64,000 bases of DNA from Devosia sp. Root685 (GCF_001427875.1 NZ_LMHK01000001.1:1304871-1368870); one strand, 5' to 3'. Positions 16,450-25,850 are shown, counted from the first letter of the stretch. Translations and numbers: made by a program. The notes: generated from the letters alone by a model not told the origin.

Positions 16450-18453
16450 ATGCTCAATACGCAAGACAAGACCAATGCGGCTCAGATTTCCGTTGTTCAT
16501 CCACTAGACCCGTTGACGTTCGAGGAGATCCGCCAAGCTTGCGAGATCGTGCGGGCGGACACAACCGATGCTACTCTGCTGCGCTTTCCATGGGTCGAAC
16601 TGCTTGAGCCGGTCAAAAGCGAGGTGGACGGATTTTCTGCCGGCAGCGCATTTTCCCGACGTGCGATGCTGGTCACCCTGGACACGGGCACAGGTGCGAC
16701 GACGGAAGCCATCGTCGACTTGCGCAGCAACAAGTTAGAGAGCCGCAAATCGATTGCGACGGACCACGAACATGGCCAGCCGCCGATCCTCGTCGAGGAT
16801 TTTCATCGCGCGGCTGCCATCGTCAAAGCCAATGCCGATTGGCGTCAGGCTCTAAAACGGCGCGGCTTGACGGACGAGGAAATTGATCTGGTTCAGGTCG
16901 ATCCTATTTCGCCCGGCTATTTCGATTTTGAGCCGTACAAGGGACGCCGCATCCTGCGCGCAGTCACCTACTATCGCGCCTACGAAAAGGACAATGCTTA
17001 CGCTCATCCCGTCGAAGGGCTGGTTGCCGTGGTCGATCTGATCGAAGGGGCGATCATCTCGCTGGAAGACGATGGGCGCAACGTGCCGATCCCACGCCGC
17101 CAGTACAATTATGAGACGGCAGCTCTCGGCGCGCCACGGACCGATCTCAAGCCGCTGGAAATCGTCCAGCCGGACGGACCGAGCTTCAGCGTCGATGGAT
17201 GGAAGGTTACCTGGCAAGACTGGGAATTCCGGGTCGGCTTCACGCCGCGCGAAGGCGTGGTTTTGAGCCAGCTTGGCTTTCGCAATGACGGCCGCGTACG
17301 GCCGATCATCTATCGCGCAAGCATCACCGAGATGGCCGTGCCCTATGCAGACCCGACGCCCCAGCACTTCGCCAAATGCGCGTTCGACGCTGGCGAATTT
17401 GGGCTAGGCAAGCTCGCCAACCAGTTGGAGCTGGGGTGTGATTGCCTGGGTCACATCCACTATTTCGACGTGCCGGCAAGCGACGATTTTGGTCAGCCCT
17501 TCATCATGAAAAATGCCATTTGCATGCATGAGGAAGACTACGGCATCCTTTGGAAGCACAACGAATTCCGCAGCAATGTCAGCGAGACGCGCCGGTCGCG
17601 CCGCCTGGTCATCAGCTTCTTTGCCACTGTCGGCAACTACGACTATGGCTTCTATTGGTACCTATACCAGGACGGCACGGTTCAGCTCGAGGCGAAGTTG
17701 ACCGGCATCGTTCAGACCGCTGCGCTGGAGAATGGCGAGCGCTACAAGTATGGCGGCATGATCACGCCGGACCTTGGCGGCCCCAGCCACCAGCACTTCT
17801 TCAACGCGCGCCTGCATATGGCCATCGATGGGACCGGCAATAGCGTCACCCAGCACGAGTATCGAAGCGTGCCTATGGGCGAAAAAAATCCCTTCGGCAA
17901 TGTTTTCGAGGTGGCATCGGAACTACTCGAAAACGAAGCAGACGCTGCGCGCAATGCCGATGGCGCTACGGGCCGCTACTGGAAAGTCATAAATCCCAAC
18001 ATCACCAACGAGGTCGGTAACCACCCCGGCTATAAGGTGGTGGTCATGCCCTCACCCACCCTTTTGGCCGATCCCGACGGTTCGGTCGCCAAACGCGCCG
18101 GGTTTGCTCAGAAGCACATCTGGGTCACGCCCTATGCGCCTGAGGAGCGGTTCGCCAGCGGTGACTATCCGAACCAGCATGGGGGCGAATGTGGCTTGCC
18201 GGTTTATATCCGGCAGAAGCGCAGTATCGTGAACCAGGACATCGTGCTTTGGCACAGCTTCGGACACACCCATGTGTGTAAGCCGGAGGACTTTCCGATC
18301 ATGCCGGTCGAATATGCCGGCTTCACGCTCAAGCCGAACAACTTCTTCATGACCAGCCCGGCCATGACGATCCCACCGGCCGGCAAACATCATCCCGGCA
18401 AGTCAGGCAGCTCCGACGCGTGCTGCCATGGGCCCACCGATACCTCGAATTGA
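16450..18453 (+). CDS. copper-containing primary-amine oxidase (topaquinone enzyme)
   Basis: 667 residues from the ATG at 16450; the frame opens earlier but that part overlaps the divergent hydrolase. The enzyme oxidises primary amines to aldehydes, releasing ammonia and hydrogen peroxide. The cofactor-forming Tyr is in TVGNYDYG (Asn396-Tyr397), the N-Y-D/E-Y consensus. The catalytic base is the Asp in FDAGEFGLG. The copper ligands are the His pair in SHQHFFNARLHM and the His in FGHTHVCKPEDFPIMP. No signal peptide is present, as in cytoplasmic actinobacterial and rhizobial enzymes such as phenylethylamine or histamine oxidases. An amino-acid/amine permease and an M20D hydrolase follow, so an aromatic or other monoamine is likely used as carbon and nitrogen source. 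Confidence 0.93.
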   Translation: MLNTQDKTNAAQISVVHPLDPLTFEEIRQACEIVRADTTDATLLRFPWVELLEPVKSEVDGFSAGSAFSRRAMLVTLDTGTGATTEAIVDLRSNKLESRKSIATDHEHGQPPILVEDFHRAAAIVKANADWRQALKRRGLTDEEIDLVQVDPISPGYFDFEPYKGRRILRAVTYYRAYEKDNAYAHPVEGLVAVVDLIEGAIISLEDDGRNVPIPRRQYNYETAALGAPRTDLKPLEIVQPDGPSFSVDGWKVTWQDWEFRVGFTPREGVVLSQLGFRNDGRVRPIIYRASITEMAVPYADPTPQHFAKCAFDAGEFGLGKLANQLELGCDCLGHIHYFDVPASDDFGQPFIMKNAICMHEEDYGILWKHNEFRSNVSETRRSRRLVISFFATVGNYDYGFYWYLYQDGTVQLEAKLTGIVQTAALENGERYKYGGMITPDLGGPSHQHFFNARLHMAIDGTGNSVTQHEYRSVPMGEKNPFGNVFEVASELLENEADAARNADGATGRYWKVINPNITNEVGNHPGYKVVVMPSPTLLADPDGSVAKRAGFAQKHIWVTPYAPEERFASGDYPNQHGGECGLPVYIRQKRSIVNQDIVLWHSFGHTHVCKPEDFPIMPVEYAGFTLKPNNFFMTSPAMTIPPAGKHHPGKSGSSDACCHGPTDTSN

Positions 18454-18458
18454 CCAAA

Positions 18459-18494
18459 AGCGCCGTCTGAACTTCAGGCGGCGCTGACCTTTTG
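18459..18494 (+). terminator. stem-loop terminator after amine oxidase gene
   Basis: A 12-bp stem AGCGCCGTCTGA/TCAGGCGGCGCT with one G-T pair begins 6 bp after the stop codon and is followed by GACCTTTT. It probably ends or attenuates transcription between the amine oxidase and the permease. Confidence 0.6.
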
Positions 18495-18505
18495 CGGAGG
18501 AAGCG

Positions 18506-18781
18506 ATGATTTGCTGCGCAACACTCATCTTCACTTTAAAGCTGGCCTGGACCGCTGCCAGGGCTCGCCCCGTGACGTGCACAGCGTCAGGCAGCACATG
18601 CATGGACACCTCCCCTCAAAAACCGGCATGGCTGCTGCTGGAAATCGGGGTAGCTACCGGTCTGCTTCTGCTCTTGTGCCTGGCCATCGGCGGCTTGGCA
18701 TTTGGCCAGCCGCCCTCTGCGATCATCGGCAACATTCATCAAATCGGCTGCCTGGCTTTGGGAAGGTTGGGAGCACCTTAA
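18506..18781 (+). CDS. small putative membrane protein, doubtful
   Basis: 91 codons with a good ribosome binding site (GGAGGAAGCG-ATG). The N-terminal 30 residues are Cys/Ala/Thr-rich and unlike a normal protein; the second half (from Met33) has one clear membrane helix (WLLLEIGVATGLLLLLCLAIGG). It could be a real one-helix protein associated with the downstream permease, or an accidental frame in a 395-bp intergenic stretch. No family is recognised. Confidence 0.3.
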   Translation: MICCATLIFTLKLAWTAARARPVTCTASGSTCMDTSPQKPAWLLLEIGVATGLLLLLCLAIGGLAFGQPPSAIIGNIHQIGCLALGRLGAP

Positions 18782-18848
18782 ATCGAGCACAATCGCCGCC
18801 GGTCGAGGGAAAGGACCGGCGGCGAGAACAATCAACTGGGGAACGCAA

Positions 18849-20300
18849 ATGACAATATCTGAAGGGGTTCGGCGCGACCACGCCGACGAACGTTTACAGG
18901 GCGGCCAATTGGGCACCACCTCGGTCGTCTTCATGGTGCTTGCGGCGAGTGCGCCGCTCGCGGTCGTGGTGGCGCTGATGCCGATCGCTTTTGCCTATGG
19001 CAACGGCGCCGGCCTGCCGGGCGCCTATTTCATCGCTGTAATGGCTATGATCCTATTCGCCATCGGTTACGTGAGGATCATTCCATTCGTAAAAAATGCC
19101 GGGGCCTTCTACGCCTATATCGCTGCGGGCTTCGGGAAGGAGATCGGCTTGGCTGCGGCCTTCATGTCGGCAACAGCCTATTTCACGCTTTGCGGTTCGA
19201 CTTTGGCAGCGCTGGCATTTTTCTGCGCCGACCTGTTCAAGACCATGACCGGCATGGACACACACTGGGCCGTATGGGGCATCCTGAGCACGCTCCTCAT
19301 CTTCTTTGTTTCGACCCGCAAGATCACCTCCGCCGCCATTGTGCTGACCCTGGTCCTGCTGACCGAAATTGTCGTCATCGTTGCGTTGGACATCGCGGTT
19401 TGGGTGCGCCTGGGGCCGCCGGCTTTCAACCTCAGCGACTTTTCCATCCCGAGCGTTTTTGCGCCTGGCCTCGGCATCGCCTTGATCTATGCATTCAACG
19501 GCTTGGCTGGCATCGAAGGCACGGCGATCTACCAGGAAGAAGCCAAGGACCGCACAAGGACGACCAAGCGCGCAACGTTCATCGCCCTGCTGCTGGCTGG
19601 AGTTTTCTACATTCTGACGGCCTGGTCGCTGGCCAGCGCAGTCGGTAGCGGCCATGTGGCAGCAATCGCCGGTGCCGACCCCGGACATTTCGTCTTTGCG
19701 CAGGCAAATGACTATCTTGGCGCCTGGAGCGGCACCATGTTCAGCATCCTGGTCATCACCAGCGCCTTTGCGGCGTCTTTAGGCCTCTTCAATAACGCGT
19801 CGCGCTACGTTTTTGCCCTGGCCCGAGATAGGGTGTTGCCTGCCACTTTTGCCAAGACCCACCCTGTCAATCATTCCCCCCGCAATGCGGCGGTGCTTCT
19901 TGGAAGCATCCTTCTCGTTGTGATCGTGCTCTCTGCGGTGAGCGGGCTCGACCCGCTGCTCAATGTATCACCGGCCTTGATCGGCATCGGGTCGATCAGT
20001 CTGATGTTGCTGATCGTTTTGACCTCGTTTGCCATCGCGGTGTTTTTTGCGCGCAGGGGGGAGATATCCATAGCAAAGACGGCCGCACCCGTCGCCGGCG
20101 GCGTAGTTGTCGGCATTGCCAGTTGGATGGCGATTACAAACTACTCTGCCCTGACAGGTGTCGATTCTCCTGTGGTCAACAGCCTGATCTGGGTCGTCCC
20201 CGCCACTGCGCTGATCGGGTTCTGCCTCGCGGTATATCTTCGTGCCGCCAAACCCGAGACCTACGGCAATATCGGCGCTTCGCGCGTGGAAGCGGCGTGA
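18849..20300 (+). CDS. APC-superfamily amino acid/amine permease
   Basis: 483 residues from the ATG at 18849 (GGGGA upstream); the frame extends upstream without another credible start. About 12 hydrophobic segments are visible. The N-terminus has the APC unwound-helix region (VLAASAPLAVVVALMPIAFAYGNGAGLPGAY), helix 6 is around YAFNGLAGIEGTAIYQEEAKD, and LFNNASRYVFALARD is the conserved cytoplasmic loop. It imports an amino acid or amine across the inner membrane by proton symport. Placement between an amine oxidase and an M20D hydrolase suggests it supplies one of their substrates. Confidence 0.88.
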   Translation: MTISEGVRRDHADERLQGGQLGTTSVVFMVLAASAPLAVVVALMPIAFAYGNGAGLPGAYFIAVMAMILFAIGYVRIIPFVKNAGAFYAYIAAGFGKEIGLAAAFMSATAYFTLCGSTLAALAFFCADLFKTMTGMDTHWAVWGILSTLLIFFVSTRKITSAAIVLTLVLLTEIVVIVALDIAVWVRLGPPAFNLSDFSIPSVFAPGLGIALIYAFNGLAGIEGTAIYQEEAKDRTRTTKRATFIALLLAGVFYILTAWSLASAVGSGHVAAIAGADPGHFVFAQANDYLGAWSGTMFSILVITSAFAASLGLFNNASRYVFALARDRVLPATFAKTHPVNHSPRNAAVLLGSILLVVIVLSAVSGLDPLLNVSPALIGIGSISLMLLIVLTSFAIAVFFARRGEISIAKTAAPVAGGVVVGIASWMAITNYSALTGVDSPVVNSLIWVVPATALIGFCLAVYLRAAKPETYGNIGASRVEAA

Positions 20301-20308
20301 TCATTAGA

Positions 20309-20331
20309 GGCCGGGCGCTGCCCGGCCATTT
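20309..20331 (+). terminator. stem-loop after permease gene
   Basis: A perfect 8-bp stem GGCCGGGC/GCCCGGCC with a 3-nt loop, 8 bp after the stop, followed by ATTTTG. It may be a terminator or an attenuator between the permease and the M20D hydrolase, whose start is 26 bp further on. Confidence 0.5.
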
Positions 20332-20356
20332 TGACGGGCTTAGAAGGGAAGTCGAG

Positions 20357-21535
20357 ATGAACGACCGAATTGAGAAGCTGGTTGACGGGGTCCGCGACCA
20401 AGTCGTCGGCTGGCGGCGGCACCTGCATGCCAATCCCGAGCTCTCTTTTCAGGAGCATGAGACCGCAGCCTTCATCGTTGAACGCCTACAGGAAATCGGT
20501 GGCATCGAAATCCTGCGCCCGTCCGGCACAAGCGTTGTTGGCCGGCTCAAAGGGAATAGACCCGGTCCGACGATCGCCATTCGCGCTGACTTCGACGCCC
20601 TTCCTATCGAGGAGGCCACCGGTGCGGCTTATGCCTCGCAGAGGCCGGGCGTGATGCACGCCTGTGGACACGATGGCCACACCGCCATGCTGCTCGGCAC
20701 AGCGACGGTCCTGTCGCAACTGCGTGAGGATTTCGCCGGCGAGATCCGGCTTCTGTTCGAGAATGGCGAAGAAACCCCGCCAGGCGGCGCTAAAGGGATG
20801 ATCGAAGGGGGCGCCATGGATGGGGTCGACCGCGTGATCGGCCTGCACTTATGGTCGCCACTCGAGGTCGGCCAACTCCACATCAATCCGCGGCGCATGA
20901 TGGCGGCCTGCGACATTTTCCGCATCGAGGTCAAAGGCATCGGCGGCCATGTCGGCGCACCGCACCGCGCTGTCGATCCGATCGCCATCGGTTGCCAGAT
21001 CGTCACCAATCTCCAGCATTTGGTGGCTCGCGAAATCGATCCGGTGGAGGCTGCCGTAGTTGGTGTCACCGAGTTCCATGCCGGACAGTCCGTCGGTGTC
21101 ATACCGGCCACGGCTGTCATCAGTGGCGGCACCAACATGTTCGATGCCAGAGTACGGGACCTGATCGAACGCCGAATCGGTGAGATTGCCAGCGGCATAT
21201 GCTCTGCCCATGGCGCCACCTGCGACTATGCCTATACCCGCGTCTATGACGCCGTGATCAACGACCCGGCGACCGCCGGTATCGTCACCACCACGGCACG
21301 CGGCATCTTCGGATCGGAAAAGGTCGAGGAACGCGACCCGATCATGCCCGGAGAAGACTTCTCGGCCTTCGGCCAAGTGGCGCCGTCCTGCTTCATTCTC
21401 GTGGGTGCAGGCAATAGTCGAAAGGGAATAACGGCGGCGCATCACGACGCGCGTTTCGACATCGACGAAGACGCCCTGGACATTGGCGTGCGGCTTTCCG
21501 TAAACGCTCTTCTCGCATTGCTCAGGCATGGCTGA
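20357..21535 (+). CDS. M20D amidohydrolase (hippurate / N-acyl-amino acid / IAA-amino acid hydrolase family)
   Basis: 392 residues from the ATG at 20357. M20D features: RRHLHANPELSFQE, ADFDALPIEE, HACGHDGHTAMLLG (metal Cys/His/Asp), LFENGEETPPGGAKGM (Glu pair), the lid around GIGGHVGAPHRAVDP, and MPGEDFSAFG. The family cleaves N-acyl amino acids to acid plus amino acid; plant ILR1-type members free indole-3-acetate from conjugates. The gene is downstream of the permease and may hydrolyse what the permease imports. The specific acyl group is unknown. Confidence 0.88.
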   Translation: MNDRIEKLVDGVRDQVVGWRRHLHANPELSFQEHETAAFIVERLQEIGGIEILRPSGTSVVGRLKGNRPGPTIAIRADFDALPIEEATGAAYASQRPGVMHACGHDGHTAMLLGTATVLSQLREDFAGEIRLLFENGEETPPGGAKGMIEGGAMDGVDRVIGLHLWSPLEVGQLHINPRRMMAACDIFRIEVKGIGGHVGAPHRAVDPIAIGCQIVTNLQHLVAREIDPVEAAVVGVTEFHAGQSVGVIPATAVISGGTNMFDARVRDLIERRIGEIASGICSAHGATCDYAYTRVYDAVINDPATAGIVTTTARGIFGSEKVEERDPIMPGEDFSAFGQVAPSCFILVGAGNSRKGITAAHHDARFDIDEDALDIGVRLSVNALLALLRHG

Positions 21536-21606
21536 CCCATAAACTCTCCCCGCGCCGCGCCGAATCCTCTATTGCATGAGGCATGAAATCGGCGAGGGGG
21601 AGAGAA

Positions 21607-22113
21607 ATGGCTGACGATGTTCACGACCGTCGATTGAGCCCGGTGCCGACGCTCGAAAGCCTCGGACTTCAGGACTTTGCACCGTTCCTCGTCAACCGTA
21701 TTGCCGCTACCTACAATAGTCAGGTGCAGGAAATGCTGCACAGCCATGATCTGACGACGCCCAAGATGCGGACCTTGGCCGTGCTCGCCACGCAGGGCGC
21801 TCTCACCGTTAATGAGCTGGCTTACCTTGCGGTGTTCGAGCAATCGACAATGAGCCGGACGCTGGACGCATTGGAAAAACAGGGTTTTGTCCAGCGCGAA
21901 CAACGCGCCACCGACATGCGCGTGCGGGAGTTGCGCATCACCGGGGCAGGCCGTGCCATATTCGAAAGTTTCTGGCCGGCGCTTTATCGTCTTTATGACG
22001 ATATGTTCGAGGGCGTGGCGCCCGCGGACCGCGAGCGGCTTATTGATACCCTGCACAGGGTGCTGGCCAATCTCGACCGTACTCCGCGCAAGGGCGGCGA
22101 GGCGCAAGACTAG
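21607..22113 (+). CDS. MarR-family transcriptional regulator
   Basis: 168 residues. The ATG at 21607 was chosen because a strong GAGGGGGAG site precedes it; an ATG at 21583 lies inside the leader. The winged-helix core is visible: TPKMRTLAVLATQGALTVNELAYLAVFEQSTMSRTLDALEKQGFVQREQRATDMRVRELRIT has the recognition helix and the Asp/Arg wing. It overlaps the 3' end of iorB by 4 bp on the opposite strand. It may regulate the amine/M20D genes or iorAB. Confidence 0.9.
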   Translation: MADDVHDRRLSPVPTLESLGLQDFAPFLVNRIAATYNSQVQEMLHSHDLTTPKMRTLAVLATQGALTVNELAYLAVFEQSTMSRTLDALEKQGFVQREQRATDMRVRELRITGAGRAIFESFWPALYRLYDDMFEGVAPADRERLIDTLHRVLANLDRTPRKGGEAQD

Positions 22114-23651
22114 GCTGGCGCACTGTCAAAGCTGTGGATCGTCTGCAACGCTGCATCGAGCGTGGTTCCGGCTTCGTCGGCAAGTGCGGCTTGCACCAGC
22201 CGCCCAAGCCATTGACCGCCATCGTCTCGCATCGACAGTAGCGGCACTGCCGACATCACCTTATCGAACTTGGTCAGCCCGCGGCTGTGGGTATCGGAAT
22301 ATCCCTTGATCAACCGACGGGCACCCAGAACTGCCGTCGCGAGATCGTAATTGGTTGGAAGGACGGCCGTTGCCGTATCCAGCCAGCGCGCCGCATGCGC
22401 CATTTCCATCTCGTGCCGCAGCATGCCGCGCCGCATGGGCTTGAGCGCGGAAACGACGTAGAGCCCGGCAAACCAGAACAGCGTTCCCGTTTTGACGTGG
22501 CGCCCCTTGCTGACAAAGCGATCTAGCCCATCGTATAGCGGCTTGTTCGCGGTGAGCCAGCGGCCCATCCCGGCCGGCAATGTGCCCGTCACTTCTTCCA
22601 TGCGCGGATGCATGTATTCGGTGGTGTAGACGACCTGCTCCGCCTTGGCGCCGATTTCGTTGCGGACGCGCTCGAACCGGGTGGCGCGCGTCTTGAGGTC
22701 CGCAACCCGGACGACATCGTCATAGGTCAGGGCATTCGCGACATATTTCGCGCCGGCCCCGGTGAAGGCGTAGTCACGATTGGCGCCGCCGGCCTCGATA
22801 TCCAGCTTGTGCAGGGCGGCCAGACGATCGAGATACTCCTCGCCATAGCGCGGGTCCTGCCAGTCGACGACTTTCTTCAGGCCGGCAAAGGCAATAGGCT
22901 GAACGCTCGGGGGCACAGCCGCGCGCAAGCGGACAAGAAGGGCGTCGAGCTTGGGATGAGCCGAGGTGGCCGGCAGGGCCAATTCGATTGGGTCAGGCTT
23001 GCGCTGCACCGGATCGGCGGCGCCCTGCTCGGCGCGCTCGAAAGCCGCTGAGAACGCGCGGAGGCTCGCTTCGACACCCTTGCCGCCGGCGCGGATCGCG
23101 TCCTCGAAGGCTGCGCGTGCGAACGGCAAAACGCCGGCGCCCGCCAAGGCGCCGAACATGGCCGAGGAAATGACGCTGCCGTTCTTTTCAGCGAGGCGCT
23201 GCATGTCGAAGACGATGCTGCGCCGTGCGGCGATACCGGACGCATCGGCCACCATCTGCGGATCGCTGGTGCCGTCGCCGGGCACTTCCTTCTCACCGAC
23301 CGCATAGGAGCGATGCGTGGACGCAATCAATGTGGTGCGATCAGGCGTCACGAGCCCACGCATCATCGAGCGACCCGCTTCCATAAACTCCGCTGCCAGC
23401 ACGATATCGACATCGCCAGGCGTGGGCATGAGGGAGAGCACGGGCATCTTGCCGTCGGCGCTGGGGCGCAGCAGCTCGACATAATAGATCGTGGCGCCAG
23501 TTCGCTGGGCGACACCAGGCACGGATGTCGATTGAGCGGCCCAGCCCTGGGCCTCAGCCATCGACACGATCCAGTCCGCCAGCACACCGCCCCCCTGTCC
23601 GCCCATGGCAAGAATGGCGATGGCGATTGGCTTTTCAAATGGGACAGTCAT
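22110..23651 (-). CDS. iorB: indolepyruvate oxidoreductase subunit beta, extended (DUF6537-type) form
   Basis: 513 residues. The N-terminal about 200 residues are the pyruvate:ferredoxin oxidoreductase gamma-like domain (ILAMGGQGGGVLADWI, VPGVAQRTGATIYYVEL, PGDVDIVLAAEFMEAGR). The archaeal and anaerobic IorB ends there; this one continues with about 300 mostly helical residues, the extension typical of aerobic proteobacterial homologues. With IorA it oxidatively decarboxylates arylpyruvates (indolepyruvate, phenylpyruvate) to aryl-acetyl-CoA. It starts 13 bp after iorA. Confidence 0.9.
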   Translation of the reverse strand: MTVPFEKPIAIAILAMGGQGGGVLADWIVSMAEAQGWAAQSTSVPGVAQRTGATIYYVELLRPSADGKMPVLSLMPTPGDVDIVLAAEFMEAGRSMMRGLVTPDRTTLIASTHRSYAVGEKEVPGDGTSDPQMVADASGIAARRSIVFDMQRLAEKNGSVISSAMFGALAGAGVLPFARAAFEDAIRAGGKGVEASLRAFSAAFERAEQGAADPVQRKPDPIELALPATSAHPKLDALLVRLRAAVPPSVQPIAFAGLKKVVDWQDPRYGEEYLDRLAALHKLDIEAGGANRDYAFTGAGAKYVANALTYDDVVRVADLKTRATRFERVRNEIGAKAEQVVYTTEYMHPRMEEVTGTLPAGMGRWLTANKPLYDGLDRFVSKGRHVKTGTLFWFAGLYVVSALKPMRRGMLRHEMEMAHAARWLDTATAVLPTNYDLATAVLGARRLIKGYSDTHSRGLTKFDKVMSAVPLLSMRDDGGQWLGRLVQAALADEAGTTLDAALQTIHSFDSAPA

Positions 23652-23664
23652 AGTCCTTGCCTCC

Positions 23665-25818
23665 TCAAGCGAAAGCTACGCGGCGGGCGGCGCGGCGGCG
23701 TTGGAGGAAGCCAATGACGGCGCCGCGAAGCCTGGCCACGACGCGATCGAGCCGGGTCGGATTGTAGATGATGTCGGCGCGGTAGAAGGACGGACAAAGC
23801 ACCGCCGCTTCTGAAACTTCCCCGCAATTTCCGCATCCCACGCATGTATTGTCGATCGATGCCACCGGGTCGTCCCGCAGCGGATCATCGAGATGCTTGA
23901 GGGAAAGAGAGGGACAACCGGACAGTCTGATGCAGGCGTGATCCCCTGTGCAGGTATCCTCGTCTACACCAAAGCGCTGGCGCACCATGCGCTTGCCGTC
24001 CTTGACGCCTTTGGAGAACAAGGGCTTTTCGCGCCGCTGCTTGTTCAGCATGCATTCCGACGATGCAACAATCACCTTCGGCCCCTCGACATCCGAGGTC
24101 AGCGCCGCCTTGAGCGTGTCGCGCATTTTAGACACGTCGTATGTCCGGTCGATCTGGCGCACCCATTTCGCGCCGATCCCCTGCACCGCCTTGGTGATGG
24201 AGTTGTTTGTCGAGCGAAGTGGGTTTTCAGCGCGCGAGGACAGGATGTCCTGCCCTCCGGTGGCCGCTGAATAATGGTTGTCGACGATCATGATGACGCC
24301 GTCATGCTTGTTATAGACGGCGTTGCCGACGCTCGTATTGAGGCCATTGTGCCAGAATCCGCCGTCGCCCATTACCGAGATGGGACGCTTGCCGGCCGGC
24401 ACGTTGAACGCTGAGGCCGACGCCGGGCCAAGACCGTATCCCATGGTGCTCCCGCCGATATTGAACGGGGGCAGGATGGAAAACAGGTGGCAACCAATGT
24501 CGGCCGAGATGTGATGCTGACCCAGTTCCTTTTCGACCAGCTTCATCGCCGCGAAGATAGGCCGTTCCGGGCAGCCGGTACAAAACCCGGCAGGACGGGC
24601 CGGCACCGCCTCTGCCAGGGCCTTGACCTCGGGACTGCCGAGGACTGCTTCGGCGCTCGGCAGGGGCGGACGATTGCCGAGCATTTGCGGCTCGAACTCG
24701 TCGAGGAAAGACTGAATGCCCTTCATCAGAACACTTGCCGTGTAGTCGCCGCCCATGGGCAGTCGGTCCTTGCCGGCGACCCGGGTCTGTACATCCTTGC
24801 GGCGAAGCGCGGTGTTGACGGCCTGCTCGAGGTAATCGGGATGGCCTTCTTCCACCATCAGCACGGCGCGCTTGCTCTGGCAGAAGCGCACGACTTCGTC
24901 GTCGAGCAGCGGATAGGTGACGTTAAGCACGTAGAGCGGCACCGATGTGTTGCCGTAGCTGTCGGCCAGACCCAGCAATTGCAGCGCACGGATGACCGAG
25001 TTGTACATACCGCCCTGCAGGACGATGCCGACCGGGCCTTCCTCGGGGCCGAAGAATTCGTTGAGCTGGCGCTCGCGGATAAAGTCGAGGGCAGCGGGCC
25101 AGCGCTGTTCGAGCTTTTCCCGGTCGTGCACGGTGATCGATTGCGGCGGCAGGACGATGCGATTCAGGTCCCGAACCGGATTTTCCAGCGCCTCTCTCAT
25201 CGTGAAGGCTGGCTTCCTGTTGTCCTTGGCGACGAACTGGCCATGCACATGGCAGGCTCGGATACGCACCTGAAGCATGACGGGTGTGTTGGACGCCTCG
25301 GAAAGTTCGAATCCGTCTTCAACTGACTTGACGATAGATTCCAGATTGGGCCGGGGATCGAGCAGCCACATCTGTGACTTCATCGCAAAGGCGTGGCTGC
25401 GCTCTTGGGGGATCGATGAGCCTTCGCCGTAGTCCTCCCCGAGAATGATCAGCGCGCCACCCTTCACTCCAGACGACGCCAGGTTGGTCAGCGCATCGGA
25501 TGCTACGTTGGTCCCGGCGGTGGATTTCCAGGTGACCGCACCGCGCAGCGGATAGTTGATCGACGCCGCGAGCATGGCGGCAGCAGCCGCTTCAGACGCC
25601 GACGACTCGAAATGGACGCCAAGGTCGTCGAGGACCGGTTTTGCATCAGCGAGCACATCCATGAGATGTGAGATCGGCGACCCCTGGTAGCCGCCCACAT
25701 AGGACACACCGGACTGCAGCAGCGCCTTGGTGATGGCCAGGATGCCTTCACCCCGGAACAGTTCTCCCTCCCCAAGGGTCAGGTCTTCAACCTCGCGGGC
25801 AAAAGAGCGTTCGGCCAT
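23665..25818 (-). CDS. iorA: indolepyruvate ferredoxin oxidoreductase subunit alpha
   Basis: 717 residues from the ATG at 25818 (GGAGG 6 nt upstream). Order: pyrimidine-binding domain (GGYQGSPISHLMDVL, SSASEAAAAAMLAASIN), middle domain, TPP-binding domain (GDGGFWHNGLNTSVGNAVYN, VDNHYSAATGGQ), then a C-terminal ferredoxin-like domain. In that domain the second cluster has a normal CVGCGNC, but the first reads CTGDHAC...GCP, with Asp where the second Cys of CxxCxxC is expected. The enzyme converts indolepyruvate or related arylpyruvates to the arylacetyl-CoA. In this neighbourhood it would feed tryptophan- or phenylalanine-derived carbon into the CoA-thioester genes upstream. A strong promoter with an overlapping palindrome precedes it. 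Confidence 0.93.
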   Translation of the reverse strand: MAERSFAREVEDLTLGEGELFRGEGILAITKALLQSGVSYVGGYQGSPISHLMDVLADAKPVLDDLGVHFESSASEAAAAAMLAASINYPLRGAVTWKSTAGTNVASDALTNLASSGVKGGALIILGEDYGEGSSIPQERSHAFAMKSQMWLLDPRPNLESIVKSVEDGFELSEASNTPVMLQVRIRACHVHGQFVAKDNRKPAFTMREALENPVRDLNRIVLPPQSITVHDREKLEQRWPAALDFIRERQLNEFFGPEEGPVGIVLQGGMYNSVIRALQLLGLADSYGNTSVPLYVLNVTYPLLDDEVVRFCQSKRAVLMVEEGHPDYLEQAVNTALRRKDVQTRVAGKDRLPMGGDYTASVLMKGIQSFLDEFEPQMLGNRPPLPSAEAVLGSPEVKALAEAVPARPAGFCTGCPERPIFAAMKLVEKELGQHHISADIGCHLFSILPPFNIGGSTMGYGLGPASASAFNVPAGKRPISVMGDGGFWHNGLNTSVGNAVYNKHDGVIMIVDNHYSAATGGQDILSSRAENPLRSTNNSITKAVQGIGAKWVRQIDRTYDVSKMRDTLKAALTSDVEGPKVIVASSECMLNKQRREKPLFSKGVKDGKRMVRQRFGVDEDTCTGDHACIRLSGCPSLSLKHLDDPLRDDPVASIDNTCVGCGNCGEVSEAAVLCPSFYRADIIYNPTRLDRVVARLRGAVIGFLQRRRAARRVAFA

Positions 25819-25832
25819 GTGCACCTCCCAAT

Positions 25833-25850
25833 AATATGCATTTGCATATT
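25833..25850. promoter_or_regulatory. 18-bp palindromic operator candidate in front of iorA
   Basis: AATATGCA-TT-TGCATATT is a perfect 8-2-8 dyad. It overlaps the -10 region and probable start of the iorA promoter on the minus strand, and lies just upstream of the ribosome binding site. Size and symmetry suit a MarR- or TetR-type dimer; MarR genes lie on either side of the iorAB and cupin operons. Confidence 0.6.

Noticed and set aside
25833-25850. Palindrome before iorA as a terminator
   Set aside because: It is AT-rich, lies between the promoter and the ribosome binding site and lacks a T run; an operator is more likely.
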